Shown here in pieces: positions 50,384 to 61,928 of a stretch of DNA of 64,000 nt. This DNA is from Bagarius yarrelli (lineage: Eukaryota > Chordata > Actinopteri > Siluriformes > Sisoridae), in NCBI GenBank assembly GCA_005784505.1, contig VCAZ01000003.1:4510510-4574509 (forward strand), read 5' to 3'. The translations under genes and the position numbers were made by a program. The notes beneath the pieces were generated by a model, which had not been told where the DNA came from, did not search any database, and saw nothing but the letters and a program-made list of their open reading frames with translations. Within the stretch, counting starts at the first letter, position 1. Every line of letters begins with the position of its first letter.

Positions 50384-51190
50384 ATTAAGGAAAACTACTG
50401 GAAAAGCCAGTGGAAACACCATTTTTGTGTCAGGTGTTTATCAGATGCCTCCTTCGGTAGCTTACAAGGGGGGACAGACAGTCTATCCTACACTATAACC
50501 AGGTCCCATGTTGGAAACCTCAGTTTGCTGTGTGCAGGCCTTAGCCTCCTTGTACCATAAAGAAATTGATACTAATGGGTATCTGCCCACTGATTTGCCA
50601 CCCAGAGCGATGTGAAAAGCAGCTATATATACCTTTAGGGTGGACAGTGTTAGCCTTGTAGAGAAATGTTCTTGCAGGTCCTACTGTTTGTCTCTGCACC
50701 AGGAGACAAAATTGTTCCATTTTAAGGCATACTTTTTACTTATGGCAGGCGCTCTGGACTGGTCACAAAAATCTTGGTTCAGAAACCTGCTGCTAGGAGC
50801 TATGCTTCCTCAGGGGCTACGCCCACAGTTTCCATAACTCTGGATGAGATGCACTAAGGTTCCCCCTGTTTGCGAAACAAAATTCCTCCTGACGGGTATC
50901 AGGTGTCTCATGACACAAACAGCTCTACTCTCACTTAGCCAAGGCATTTACACAGAAATTGCCCGAACTCTAGGTGGAATCTCATTTCTCCGGGCCTCAG
51001 CCTCTGCCTAAACAGAACAATTGCTTTCTAATTCAGTGACCCCTGTATATACATTGCTCTCCCGTGAGCCCACTGAAGGATCTGGTGCCCTAGCCTGTAG
51101 AGCGTGCCTGAACTCAGACCTCCCTGGTGGTTGAGGTAGGCCACCACTGACATGTTGTCTGTACATACCAGTACATGTCCTACAAAGTCA
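50384..51190 (-). pseudogene. Decayed DIRS-like retrotransposon RNase H region
   Basis: On the minus strand 51164-51119 translates to TDNMSVVAYLNHQGG, the RNase H motif of DIRS/Ngaro-type tyrosine-recombinase retrotransposons. It is followed by LSSGTLYRLGHQILQWAHG and, after a stop, RQRLRPGEMRFHLEFGQF, which fits the usual continuation. Stops and frameshifts interrupt all frames. The lower part (50384-50640) is not clearly assigned and is included because composition is continuous. No reverse transcriptase or recombinase is seen. Confidence 0.65.
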
Positions 51191-52114
51191 TTCTATTTAA
51201 TTGTGTGCTTCCAAATTTGTAGCTTTTCTAACATTTTCCATGACATTGCTTCTATTATCTGTAAATTAAACCCTGCACGATAACGACCCTGCACGACCCT
51301 GTACGATAACCTGCTATTATACTGCACTTCACAACATTTATACTGTATTATTGCACTCTAACTTTGAATCCAATCGAATCTAATAGGAAAGCTTGGGTTT
51401 CTTTACCAAAAAAAAAGCTGGAAATGATTTAGCTCCTATAGTATAAAACAGAGCACAGTTACGACAGGCCTCCCGTTAATCCTCACAGCGCAGCAAAAAG
51501 GAACTTTTTTTATTTCTTTCTTACAAATTCATCTATCAACTCTAAAGTTATGTCAATACTGGCGTGAAAGAAGTTTTTACCAATAATAAGAAACTGTTTT
51601 TATATATTTAAAAACCTTGTAACAATAACTGTCATCCTGCACATTTATAGAGTTAGTAATCATGTACAAGCAGCTCATTGTATAAAATCATGTAGATACA
51701 TGTTAAAAGCTTACATGTGCCAAACATCTGTGTTTAAAAACGACCTTCCTAAAATTACATGTTCTGTGGGAAAAGGGACTGTAATTACAACCAGTCAAGC
51801 AAAAAAAAAAAAGTTCAAGAACAATTCACATTTAAAAATAAAATAATAAGGGAGAAATGTGATCATCATGGTATGGGTGCTGGTGTCAGATAGGCTGCAC
51901 TGAGTAGTTTAGTTGCCTTAAAGTTGTCTTTGGTTTTCACAGCATGATGGAAAAACAAAAACCAAAAAAATATTTAACTTCCCACGGTCAAGTCTTAAAA
52001 TATACTGTAAAAGTTTTTTTTTTTGTTAAAAGTTGTTTTTAATTCTTGTTGATTAAAACTTAAACAAGGATTTTTTTCCACTTATAGGCTCTCGTGGGTG
52101 GCCCTGTAGGTACA

Positions 52115-52636
52115 TTCTGTAGTATGGGAGTGTTTACCAAGAGGGTTTAGGGATCATTTGTACAAGAACCCTTTTCTCTGATTGAACTCCCCCTGCTGAG
52201 ACATCTAAGCTCGCGGATGGTGCATCCTGCTTCCTGGATGTTCTTGGAAAATAAATCCAGACCATGGAAACGCACTTTTATCAGTACATTTAAGGATCCC
52301 TTATTTTCATGACAACCAAATCAAACAAAAAGGCCAGTTAAAACTGGATAACTTTTATTTGTGCAAATTAAATAACAAAATGCAGCCATAAAAGGACATT
52401 AAACATTATATACGTACTGCAAGTGTTTAATATACATACACATTTATATGTAGTGATATTAAGATTTATTTTGCAATTTAACTTATAACAATTATAAACA
52501 TTCCAGTCTGGAGCGTATGTGCCATTGTAAAAGAAAAGCTTGTCTGATAGACTGTGATCCACAACCTCTGGAATCCATCTCTAAACTTTGAGTTCAGCCA
52601 CCTTATCTGGTCTGTGTTGAAGGAAGATATTGACCA
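52115..52636 (-). pseudogene. Truncated tandem copy of the aoc1 3' end
   Basis: The segment 52499-52636 matches the end of the last aoc1 exon, and its translation on the minus strand still shows SDKLFFYNGTYAP against SDKPFFYNGTYTP in aoc1. The normal stop codon is changed (TAA to TGG in the aligned position), and there are indels before the SDK. Homology continues downstream: 52115-52498 resembles the aoc1 3' UTR and flank at 55728-56190, with gaps. The copy breaks off abruptly at about 52636, where a hAT-like element begins. No other aoc1 exon is found to its right. It is a same-strand duplicate relic, not a working gene. Confidence 0.8.
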
Positions 52637-53130
52637 GAGGTGGGTCAAGTATCCAAAATCTGTACTTAAGTAAAAGTACAAGTACTTGGAAATATTTACT
52701 CAAGTAAGAGTAAACAAATATCAGATGAAAAAACTACTCGAGTAATAAGTTATTAGTTACTGCTGATCTGATTGACACAAAGCAAAAACCCTGAATTTCA
52801 ACCTACTTGGTGAGTTTTTACACGCATCTCCTCCAAAGTCTTTCTGTTCTGATTATATTAAACAGGTTAAAGTAAAGTAAAGTCAAACTTAGTCTTGTGA
52901 TAGACATTAACATGACATCATCCGTCATTTACAATCAAATCTACAAATTTACAAACACTCAAATGTTTTTCTAACAGTTAAACTCTGTATTGAATAGCAG
53001 TTCTTTTAAAATATACCTTATTTTCACATTCTATATTTATGTACATGCATCATTTAGGTAGGAATAAAATAAAATACAATCCTGTTTTGATTTTGTGTGA
53101 ATGTTCTACACTTTAGTAAGGTATCAAAAT
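52636..53130. mobile_element. hAT-like element fragment, same family as 48539, inverted
   Basis: It starts CAGAGGTGGGTCAAGTATCC, then TAAAAGTACAAGTACTTGG. Its internal sequence (AACAGTTAAACTCTG, TAGGTAGGAATAAAATAAAA) is the reverse complement of 49020-49200. It abuts the aoc1 relic. Confidence 0.6.
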
Positions 53131-53289
53131 AAAAATTAGGGATTTATGTATAAATGCAGGACGTCCCAGTTTACTGTTCAGGTTTCTGTTAAATAGATAA
53201 AAAATGTGCGGATGATTAGAATGAATTTGTTTGGTTTGTAGGGTTGCAGGATATTTGTCATTGCTTGCATGTGAGAGAAATATCCAGAG

Positions 53290-53840
53290 TGGAATGCCTG
53301 GTATGGTCTGCTGGGGAAGTTTGTACTGCTCTCCTATTCTTAAAATGGGAGGGTTGCCCCTGAGGCTGCCGCTGTTTCCCTGTCTAGGATTTTATTATGG
53401 AGCTCATATAAAAAGTAATGGAAATTTAGACCAGACCACCTGATGTAAACTTAAAAACATGGCATGTATTCGTTCTCTTTTTTATTTAAGAGAACCTGAC
53501 TGAAATCAAGCTTAAGCGTCAGTTCAGGCAAGCCTTGTATGCAAGCTTGATCAGCTGATTGGGAGAAAAAGCAACTGGCAAAAATTATGGGGTTTGCCAG
53601 TTGGCAAATCTTAAACAGGGCACCTTACTTAGCTTGTCTGCTTGCATTGCTGCTTCCTTAGCACGCTGCTTTACAAGCGTTATATCCTCGTTTAGTTTTG
53701 CTGCTTAACATTTTGTTGTCATTGTTGCATGCTCTGTTATAGGTGGAATTTGCGCTGCTCTCTTATGCTTAAATTTAAATTGTTGGCCATTTAGGATGCT
53801 GCTGTTTTCCTTTCTAGGCTTTTCATGGAGCTCATGGCTT
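53290..53840 (+). repeat. Tandem pair of an unclassified ~120-bp repeat
   Basis: The segments 53294-53410 and 53725-53840 share CTGCTCTCTTATGCTTAAA-like sequence, GCTGCTGTTTTCC and a TCTAGG...ATGGAGCTCAT end. They are diverged. I do not know the family. Confidence 0.5.
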
Positions 53841-53946
53841 AGAGGTGCTGAATGAATTAAGATTTCAATCAAAACTTCAGTGAGAAGGGGTAAGAATTAT
53901 AATTGATAAACAGAAATCGATATAATTTAGACGTTACTATTATGTT

Positions 53947-54345
53947 ATAACAATTCCACTGAGGCGAGACGTTTCGAGAACCCATGGTGCAGTTTATTTA
54001 CCCAACAAACACACATAAACTTGACTTCACTGGATAATACTTGACATAAAGTACTAAACATGAATTACACTTCACTTGATTTAACTTGGCAATGAACACT
54101 AACTTGAACACTGACAGACTCACCACAATGAAACACAAACAACAATCCCCAAAGACACAAGGCTACAAGGGGCTATATATACACAAGACTAACCAATGAA
54201 AACAAGACACAAGGACAAGAGAAATCATGTGACAAGAAGAGCAACAAGGTTTACATGACAAAGACAAAACAGGAAGTAAACAAAGAACAAGAACTCAAAT
54301 GGATGAACTTAAAACATTATACATGAACATAAAAGTAAAAACATG
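53947..54345 (-). repeat. LTR-like dispersed repeat, reverse
   Basis: It begins with ACAATTCCACTGAGGCGAGA and CATGGTGCAGTTTATTTACC, the inverse of a GTAAATAAACTGCACC end. It then has A- and C-rich sequence (ACAAGACACAAGGACAAGAG). It pairs as an inverted copy with 55205-55438. Confidence 0.45.
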
Positions 54346-55204
54346 AAACAAGATCAACTATGAACCTTACATATGTCATGCCAGGTCATGCTTTGCTAGG
54401 TCAGAGTTGTAAGAGTTCATGTAGATTTGTCTCTTCTTTTAAGTCTCTGTTTTGTCATTTTTCATTAAATTTCTGATGCCTTATTAAGAGCCTTATTAAG
54501 AGCTCAAAAGATGTATCTCTCCAGAACAACCAGGCTGGTTAATATTGTTTTATTTTTTTGTTTCTGTACACATTGATTGTTATGTATTATCTTAACGTTG
54601 ACATGTAAGAATGATGGTGCACATCTGGAAAAGATTTTACTAAGATAGGTCTTGTTTTAACAATAATGACAGGTAAAACAGTGTTAGGTAGAACAGAGAT
54701 TCAGTCATTAAACCCACTGTACATTGTGCTGATGGGAATAACAGCTAAATGCACAGGAAAAGAGTAATGAGCACTACATTAGGAACTGTCTGGAATCTTT
54801 CCTGGATTAAACAAAAGATGTTAACACCTCAGTTACAGTTAACACCTCTTGCCCAAAAATAAATAATCTTTATTACTAGAAGTGACGCACAAAAACCCAA
54901 AAACAGAAAAGGTTGACTTAAAATTTTTGGAGAGTCCTGGCACAAAATTATGTCTTGGTAGGAAAAGATATTTTACAGGGATAGATGTTAGAGCTCTGTT
55001 TAGGAAACTCAAGTTCTTCCACTCCAACTAGGGCAAATCATGACTTCATTAAGACATCATGTTGTGTTCAATTTAATTGTGTACATTACCAAACCACATC
55101 TGGATCAGATTTAAAAGTTGTAGCTATTTTTTTTTTTGTTTAGAAATAATTGCTTCTATTACTCTGAACAAAAACTATCTGTCAACACAAGACAATATAT
55201 AATA

Positions 55205-55438
55205 TATATATATATACACACCCTTGTAGCCTTGTGTCTTTGTGGTTTGTTGTTCTCTGGACCACTACTTCTTTGGTGTGTTCCTGTTCAAGCCAGTGTC
55301 CATGTTGAGTTGGATGTTCATGTTCTTGTTTGTGTTCATGTGTCAAGTCAGTTTAGTTCATGTTTGTTTGTCACTCTTTTGTTAATAAACTGCACCACTG
55401 GGTTCAAAATACATCTCACCTAAGTGGAGTACGTTACA
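55205..55438 (+). repeat. LTR-like dispersed repeat, forward
   Basis: It contains CCTTGTAGCCTTGTGTCTTT and GTTAATAAACTGCACCACTG, and ends CTCACCTAAGTGGAGTACGT. It is the inverse of the 53947 repeat, about 0.9 kb apart. Confidence 0.45.
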
Positions 55439-55478
55439 CCAGCACCTTAACCACCGCATTACCACTTCCCCACAACAA
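55436..55478 (-). mobile_element. SINE family A A-box fragment, reverse
   Basis: ACCAGCACCTTAACCACCGC and ATTACCACTTCCCCAC are the reversed head of the SINE only. Confidence 0.4.
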
Positions 55479-55930
55479 GACAATTTCATGTTTAAAATGT
55501 TTAAGATATTAATAATATTTTTGAAATATAAAGTAGAATCTGTAAAATTATCCTATAGCAAACTAAATACAATATACAGTAAATGTTACATTAATACATA
55601 TGGGCACAGTTAAGCTTTAAACAGGAGAGCCCACATGGGGTGGGAGAAAGCTACTGTATTTGTCAAACATTCTCTTGTATAGTCTGAAATATGGTGACGC
55701 ATGGGTCTTTGTTGCTATAGTAATGTTTGTACTGTAGTGTAACAGTGTTTACTGAGAGGGATAGAGATCATTTGTCCAATAAAACATTTCTTTGACTAAA
55801 CTCCCGCTACGCAGGACTGCTGAGACATGTAAGCTTGCGGATCAAACATCCTGTTTCTTAGATGTTTCTGGTAAATGAATTCCAGACCATGGAGATGCAC
55901 TCTTTTATAAGTATAAGATAGCTTTAATGT

Positions 55931-56192
55931 TTTATTTTTGTCTTTAATAAAAAAAACAAAAATGACATTAAAACATTTTATATTGTTAAAAACGTAAGCA
56001 AAAAAAGTGTTTAAAATACATACACATTTATAATTAGTGGGAGTAAGCTTGTGTCAAACCTGTGTCCATATATAGTTACACAAAAAGTTTAGAGACTATA
56101 GTTATTTTTTGCATTCACGTATTTAGGTCTTCATGCAATTTAGCTTAGGCTTCATAAACAGTGCTTATGTTACTTTTTTCTACAACAGCATT
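55931..56192 (-). terminator. aoc1: aoc1 3' UTR and polyadenylation signal
   Basis: After the aoc1 stop codon, the first good AATAAA on the minus strand is at 55936-55931. That gives a 3' UTR of about 270 bases. Confidence 0.5.
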
Positions 56193-58979
56193 TTAGACTG
56201 GAGTGTATGTGCCATTGTAGAAGAAAGGTTTGTCTGAGACACATTGACCCACAACCTCTGGAGTCCATCTCTGAACTTTGGGTTTACCCTCCTTATCTGG
56301 TCTCACAATGACTGTGTTTAAGGAAGATAGTGAAGGGTCCTCATTGAAAAAGTTAAACGGTCGAAGGAAGAAGCCTACAGCATTTCCGGGAGTTGCGGTG
56401 TTGGGAATGTCTTCAGAATGAGGAATGTGTAAGAAACCCACAGTAACCCAGGCAACCAAATCCTGCAAAAAAGACATACAATTGACCAGTCCTTCATGGC
56501 ATACATTAATTGCTCTGCATACATTAATTAGGGTTTATAGTTAAAAAACAATACCTGATTCTCAATGTTTTCATTGTTGCGAATGTAGTCCTCAAACGAA
56601 ACGACTGGTTCCCATGGGTTATTTTGGGTATAAATGGAACTACTGGTGGGCTCACTGTCCTTATGTCTTGTTACAGCCAAAGGATATCTTCAATATTAAT
56701 AAAATGAGAGATTACTTACTTTCTTTAAGACATTGATGAAATATTTATTTGTTATAAAGTATTTGAATAGAATTTTTCTTGCAAGGGTCGCAGTTGATTT
56801 TCCTAACAAGTATCAGTTATAGTTATTGCACCAGATGTTACACATCTCTATAAAAATATTTTTCTAGATTTTAGGTAGGAGGTGTGTTAAACATGCGTGC
56901 TGATGTTTGTGTAACAGTGATACCTTGACCATGGAATACCATTCTCCTCTTTCCAGCCCTGAGGTAATACACTGTGGGCATGCGAGTTAAACTGAATACG
57001 AAATCCCCTGTGGTGCCCCCACTTGTTCTTCTGGCTTGGATTGTAAAAGTGTAAATAGCGAGGAAACTTTTTGCCAAAACGGAAAGCAGCACTACGTTCT
57101 GTTTTATATTGTGTCCTGGAGATTGTGGATTGTTTGATGGTGTGACTGGAACTCCAAGGGTTGGTGAAGTTGACATATTTTAGTTCAAAGGACTCAAAGT
57201 TGTTGTCTCGACCTAAGTAGGAAAAAAAGAAAACATGATTTTTTTTTCTGTGTAGCATAATAGAAATTATGCCAGGCTATAACAATAAAAATACTATAAC
57301 AATAAAACTAGCTTCAAATAATTTTTATTATAAACATTTTTTTGGAACAATATTTGTGTTATGTGTAATTCGTAATTAGAAATAAACACATGTAAAATCT
57401 ATCTTTTTAAGCGTATTACAAATCTCATGTCTTTACAAAGCTCACCTGCAATGTCCAAATCCACTTTGTAATGAATAAGATGCGTGTGCAGATTTCCGAG
57501 AACATAGTTGTAAACCTTGGTTCCATAGTTCAGTCCGTTCTCTGTAAAGTATGTAGCATGAATATAACCTGTTGCACTGACTCGAGACTCCATTACTCCA
57601 TTCTGATAGAACACAAAATCCCAGATGTAGTCATAGTTGTAAACAGTGGATGTAGTTCTTATCACAAGAACATGGTTCTCGAGACCCCCATAGAAATTGT
57701 AGCCTCCTCGGAAGTTGCTATTGAAGTGTCTCCTAAGAGGCATTCCTGTTGTCATCTCAAATATACATAGTGCATTCTTATACCTCACAGGTTTGTCTGT
57801 ATCGTAGAAATGATGTAGGTCTACAAAAGTGGCAATTTCAGGACAGTCGATACCAGGTGCAAGTTCAAAATCAGAGGTTCCCATGGCCCATCCAGCATCT
57901 ATGTATTTTGTTTGCATTGCCGCTGGTGTGTCTCCAGAATAAAAGGCAATAGCTTCTTGCAGACTGATCTCATAGGCAATTCTCTCACCGTTAAAACGCA
58001 GGTCGAAGATCTGCAGGCCAGCTGACGAACGCACACGGTAAGAAAATGACCACCCAGCATATTCCACAAAGTTTTTATCTATCTGGTATCGGGTGCCTTG
58101 AGGTTCCACAAGCTTTGGCCCGTGGATATTACTACGCATGTTGCTATGACCACGAGGAATAAAAGTAGAATATAGATCATTTTCATCATGCTCAGGCAGC
58201 TTGATTTTAGGGATCATTCCCTTCTCATACTTCTCCACCAGCTCATCTACACTGTCAAAGTAGTGTTCGTTGTACCACACTTTTTCCACAGTCCATTTTT
58301 CTGGATCCATGTCTTTGTGGTTGATAAGAAGTTCAAAACCGACAGGATGAATAAAGTACCCCTCTACAAATTTCTGCAGCATGAGCCATGTTCGCCTCTC
58401 TCCTGGTTCCAGTCCACGAGGTGCAATGTCTGAGAAGGTTAAGCATCGATCGGTGCAATTTCCAAACGTGAAACCTGAACTTTCATACAGAATTTTGTTC
58501 ACTTTATTTGCGACTTTGTTTAGAAGGGCATCAATATGCCAATATTCGGCAGATGTGATTGGTCGAGACTCAAAGTTAATAGGTCGATTGCCTTTGAATT
58601 TCTTAAGCTGATAGGAGTTTGGAAAAGGCAAAGGACCAACAATGTATTCGGTAATGTTAGGCTGGGCCTGGTTGGCAAACTGTACCACCACACGAGCTTG
58701 ACGTAGCGGTTTTGCCTGTCCCCTGTCCAGTGCCCGAAGGGCCTCATGCTTACGAGGAAGATGTAGCTCCATAAGAAGGATGCTGTTTTTGTTGAGAGAT
58801 TTGCTTCGTGCTGAAGTAAGACCCAACTCACTGCAAGAATGAAGATAGTTCCTCACCGCAGTCATTTCCTGTGGGGAGAGATCGGCAAACATGGAGGCCC
58901 CATGATGAGCCCATTCTCTGGCTCTGGATGTAGTAGCTTGACTGGCAACTGAAGCCAGCAGCAGCAAAGGCAACCACAT
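56193..58979 (-). CDS. aoc1: Diamine oxidase (amine oxidase, copper containing 1), four coding exons
   Basis: Coding exons on the minus strand are 58979-57446, 57212-56924, 56687-56555 and 56462-56193. All have GT..AG boundaries and consistent phases (1, 2, 0), giving 741 residues; human DAO has 751. The enzyme oxidatively deaminates histamine, putrescine and related diamines to aldehyde, H2O2 and NH3, and is usually secreted or bound at the cell surface. Visible features are a signal peptide (MWLPLLLLASVASQA), a Cys pair in CTDRC (175, 179), the catalytic base Asp361 in YIDAGW, the topaquinone precursor Tyr449 in NYDY, and copper ligands His498 and His500 (HTH) and His664 (HIPH). The C-terminus FFYNGTYTPV closely matches human DAO rather than AOC2/AOC3. 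The start is the Met before the signal peptide, eight bases inside its exon. The last intron is only 92 bases. No disabling change is seen, so it looks functional. Confidence 0.96.
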
Positions 58980-59456
58980 GTCCAAACCTGCAAAAATATA
59001 AAGGTATACATCCATGAAATTAATCTCATTATTAAATGCTGTTGGTATTATTTCAGAGGCGGTCATACACAAAACTTTTCAGCTATGCTGGTGATAGCCG
59101 TATGTAAGAGATAAATGAGCTTCTTTAAATTTTATAAAGACAACCCTTATTCTTGAAGCAACAATAACTTTTGTACAGTGATACAATTAGTCAGTTAATC
59201 TATTAAAAGCAACAACAATGCGCATTACAGTCCTTTATTAAAAAGGATTCAATAAAACCTATAAACTATTTACTGCAACTATAAGTACACCAGGCAAACA
59301 TGCATAACATTTCTAAGGTTAAAATGTAATCATATTTATTCCCACATACTTAATCTTTTTTCCATTTTCTGTGGGACAACAACTTCATTTTTAAAACATA
59401 TAGCAAGTTAACCGTGCACTTCCATAACTGAAAACAAAAATTAAAAATGCTCTTAC

Positions 59457-59560
59457 CTACTGCTTTTATTTCCAACTCTTGTGAGATTTGTACTCTAAAT
59501 GTGTCTCTTTTGTTGGTTAAATGTGTTTACTCAGCCCAGCCCAAGCTGTAGTTTTCCCCC
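59457..59560 (-). other. aoc1: Putative noncoding first exon and promoter of aoc1
   Basis: The aoc1 coding exon has an acceptor (TTTTTGCAG, exon from 58987) eight bases before the ATG, so an upstream 5' UTR exon is needed. A good donor, GTAG|GTAAGA, is at 59457/59456, giving an intron of about 470 bases. The upstream limit is a guess. There is no clear TATA box; a FOX-type TGTTTAC lies at 59524-59530. Confidence 0.5.
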
Positions 59561-61928
59561 TACAGTTCTACTGGATGAAAAGCTGGATATGAAATGAACT
59601 CATCTGTTTGGGCAATGTTACTTTTATCAGACACCCAGGTCTCGAATGTGGTAAAGGAGTGGTCAATTTCATGTCATGAAACAGAACAAAATATAACTGT
59701 AAATGATTATAGTAATTACAGCGTGTTAACAATTCTCATCGGAAAATACCCGACACATTCCAAAAAGACATGTCATGAGTTTGCAAGACATTATTTACAT
59801 CAAATATATAAGTTATTTCATTAAAAGCCAGGTTTCCATCTTTTCAAAGTTTGCAAAAAAAGAAAAAAAGCAACAAAAGCGAATTAGGTGGTGTTTCATC
59901 AGTTTGTGTAAGTGCCTGACGATGGTATGGGTAATCTAGTAAAAAACAGTAGGTAAAACATGGTAGATCTAATAAAACAGAAACCATTAGTCGGTTAGTC
60001 ATGTGGGTATGGAAACACTGAAGTATGGAAACATAGCAGTTATATGTATGTCCAAATATCTTATACATTATTGTACATTTTCTGTACAATTTGATTAACA
60101 TAATTGGATCTACAGTCATTTTATTTAAATGGATGTGTTATATAGCAATGCTGATTCTGCAATGTTGTCAGAAATAGTGGTCAGAAATCACTAATATATA
60201 AACGTTAAAACTCTCATGGTGACACCAGGCCCCCTTAAACATTCAGTACACTAAATCACTATAATACTAACCAGAGGCGGGTAGTAATGTGTTACATTTA
60301 ATTTGTTATATTTATCGAGTAGATTTTCTAAAAAAAATTACCTTTAAGAGTACGTTTAACCTACCTTACTTTTAGTTTCATTTTTATTTTACTTTTACTT
60401 TGCTACATTTGATAACGTTCTTTATTACTATTAAATGTAAATTATGAAAATAATTTTTTTTGCAGCACGTTATATATAATGAAATCACAAGTCTTACTTA
60501 GTGATAGTCTACAGCTGTCTGAAGTACAAACGTGAGTATATACAGTATATCTTATTAAATTATATTAAATATACTTTATTGAATATGTACTGTATAAACC
60601 TCCCGGTTCCCTAGGAGACCATATACAAATACATATACATTAGCCATACTTCTCAGCTATCTTATTATTAACATCACCTATTTGACAGTAATCTCAGTCT
60701 TCCCTGTCCTCTTCTCTACCTTCCTGCACACTTTCTATAACTTTCCAAACCCTTTATCTGTCTTTATCTATTCTCTGCTTACTAAACCCTAACTTGCTGT
60801 CTTGCTTCTTGAATGTTAGATGTGTTGTGAATTAAACATAAATAACTTGATAGAAATAACTTTCTATCAACAGGAACAAAATAGAAAAATACCCACTAAA
60901 CAAAGCTCTTAAAGCGTCAGCACAAAATCCTTGGGAGCTCCGTAACAAAGTTTTCTCTCTACTCAACCTCTTACTGCTTGATATGTTGCCTCCTTTTACA
61001 ACTAAAAATAGAAAACATCTGTTAAACCTTCAATACAACCCCATATAAATACATACATACCTGTCTTTCTAACTGGCACATATTTAACCCAAGCGACATA
61101 CAAGACCATAAAGGTAATTTGTCTTACAATAACATTTACATTTTTGGCATTCTGGAGAGACTTCATAATCCAGAGTGACATTTATCGGTGAATAGATCAG
61201 TGCTAGTTGGCTTGATTACAAATTAAGCGTTTGTGTGTGTTAAAGGTGTTAAAACATTTTATTTATCAAGAGCTGAATAAAGGAATAAAAAAGGAGGTAG
61301 TTCTTTTTTTAAACTCAGCAATCTCATTTACATTAACAGAAAGTTTATTCCATCACTTTGTGCCAGAAATGTAAAGGCGCTCTGCAGTTGAGCAGTGCTT
61401 TGAATATAAGAGAGCCTGGTGCATTGCTTGGAGTTGATCCAATTTCTTTTCAAAATTCTCTAGACTATTTCACAAGGGTTACTGACCTTCTGTACTTCTA
61501 TCTTGAATGGTTTCATAACCATCCTCAACACACCTTTTATATCCTTTGCCCTTCTGACTGACCCTGACAATCTGCATACTGCAACCGACATCCATCCACA
61601 TCCTATTTAACCTTGCAGTTTGTGACAGATCATCTGTGTCTCTTTTAATCTAATCATATAAAATTTGTATCGACATCACAATGGTTTGCTTTCCAACTGG
61701 AATATTTTTTAATGTCGATTAACACTGAAAGGATCTACATCTCCTCCATGTAGATTCTCTATTGGTGTCCCACAAGTTTCAGTAATTGGTCCTATTTTTA
61801 TCCCTCTGTATTTTGTGCCTTTGTATACCAGTATCTGTATATACAGTAATAGAAACTTTAGAGCCTTTATAAATCAGTATAGCAGTATTGTAAAGCAGTA
61901 TATGCCAAATTCTGTGAATTATATATAT
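59561..61928. other. Intergenic region upstream of aoc1
   Basis: AT-rich, with a possible hAT end at 60268 and a decayed SINE tail at about 61130-61190. No coding potential is recognised. Confidence 0.6.
60268..60480. mobile_element. Possible hAT-like element end
   Basis: ACCAGAGGCGGGTAGTAATG followed by TTACATTT and ACTTTTACTTTGCTACATTT resembles the ends of the 48539 element. The other end is not seen. Confidence 0.35.

Larger units (their letters stand above)
40501..52114. other. Intergenic region upstream of slc12a7
   Basis: No gene is supported here. Identified contents are the CTAT array, a SINE fragment at 40725, the A-B-A' duplication, SINE C copies, the 44 kb dispersed repeat, the RTE remnant, a hAT-like element and the DIRS fragment. 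The stretches 46610-47860, 49380-50340 and 51200-52110 show nothing recognisable. A fragment at 44990-45060 (CCCACTGAACACTTTTGGGA) resembles a common fish transposon end. Confidence 0.6.

Noticed and set aside
57471..58611. Plus-strand ORFs across the large aoc1 exon
   Set aside because: They are shadows of the aoc1 coding strand and show no codon or domain support.
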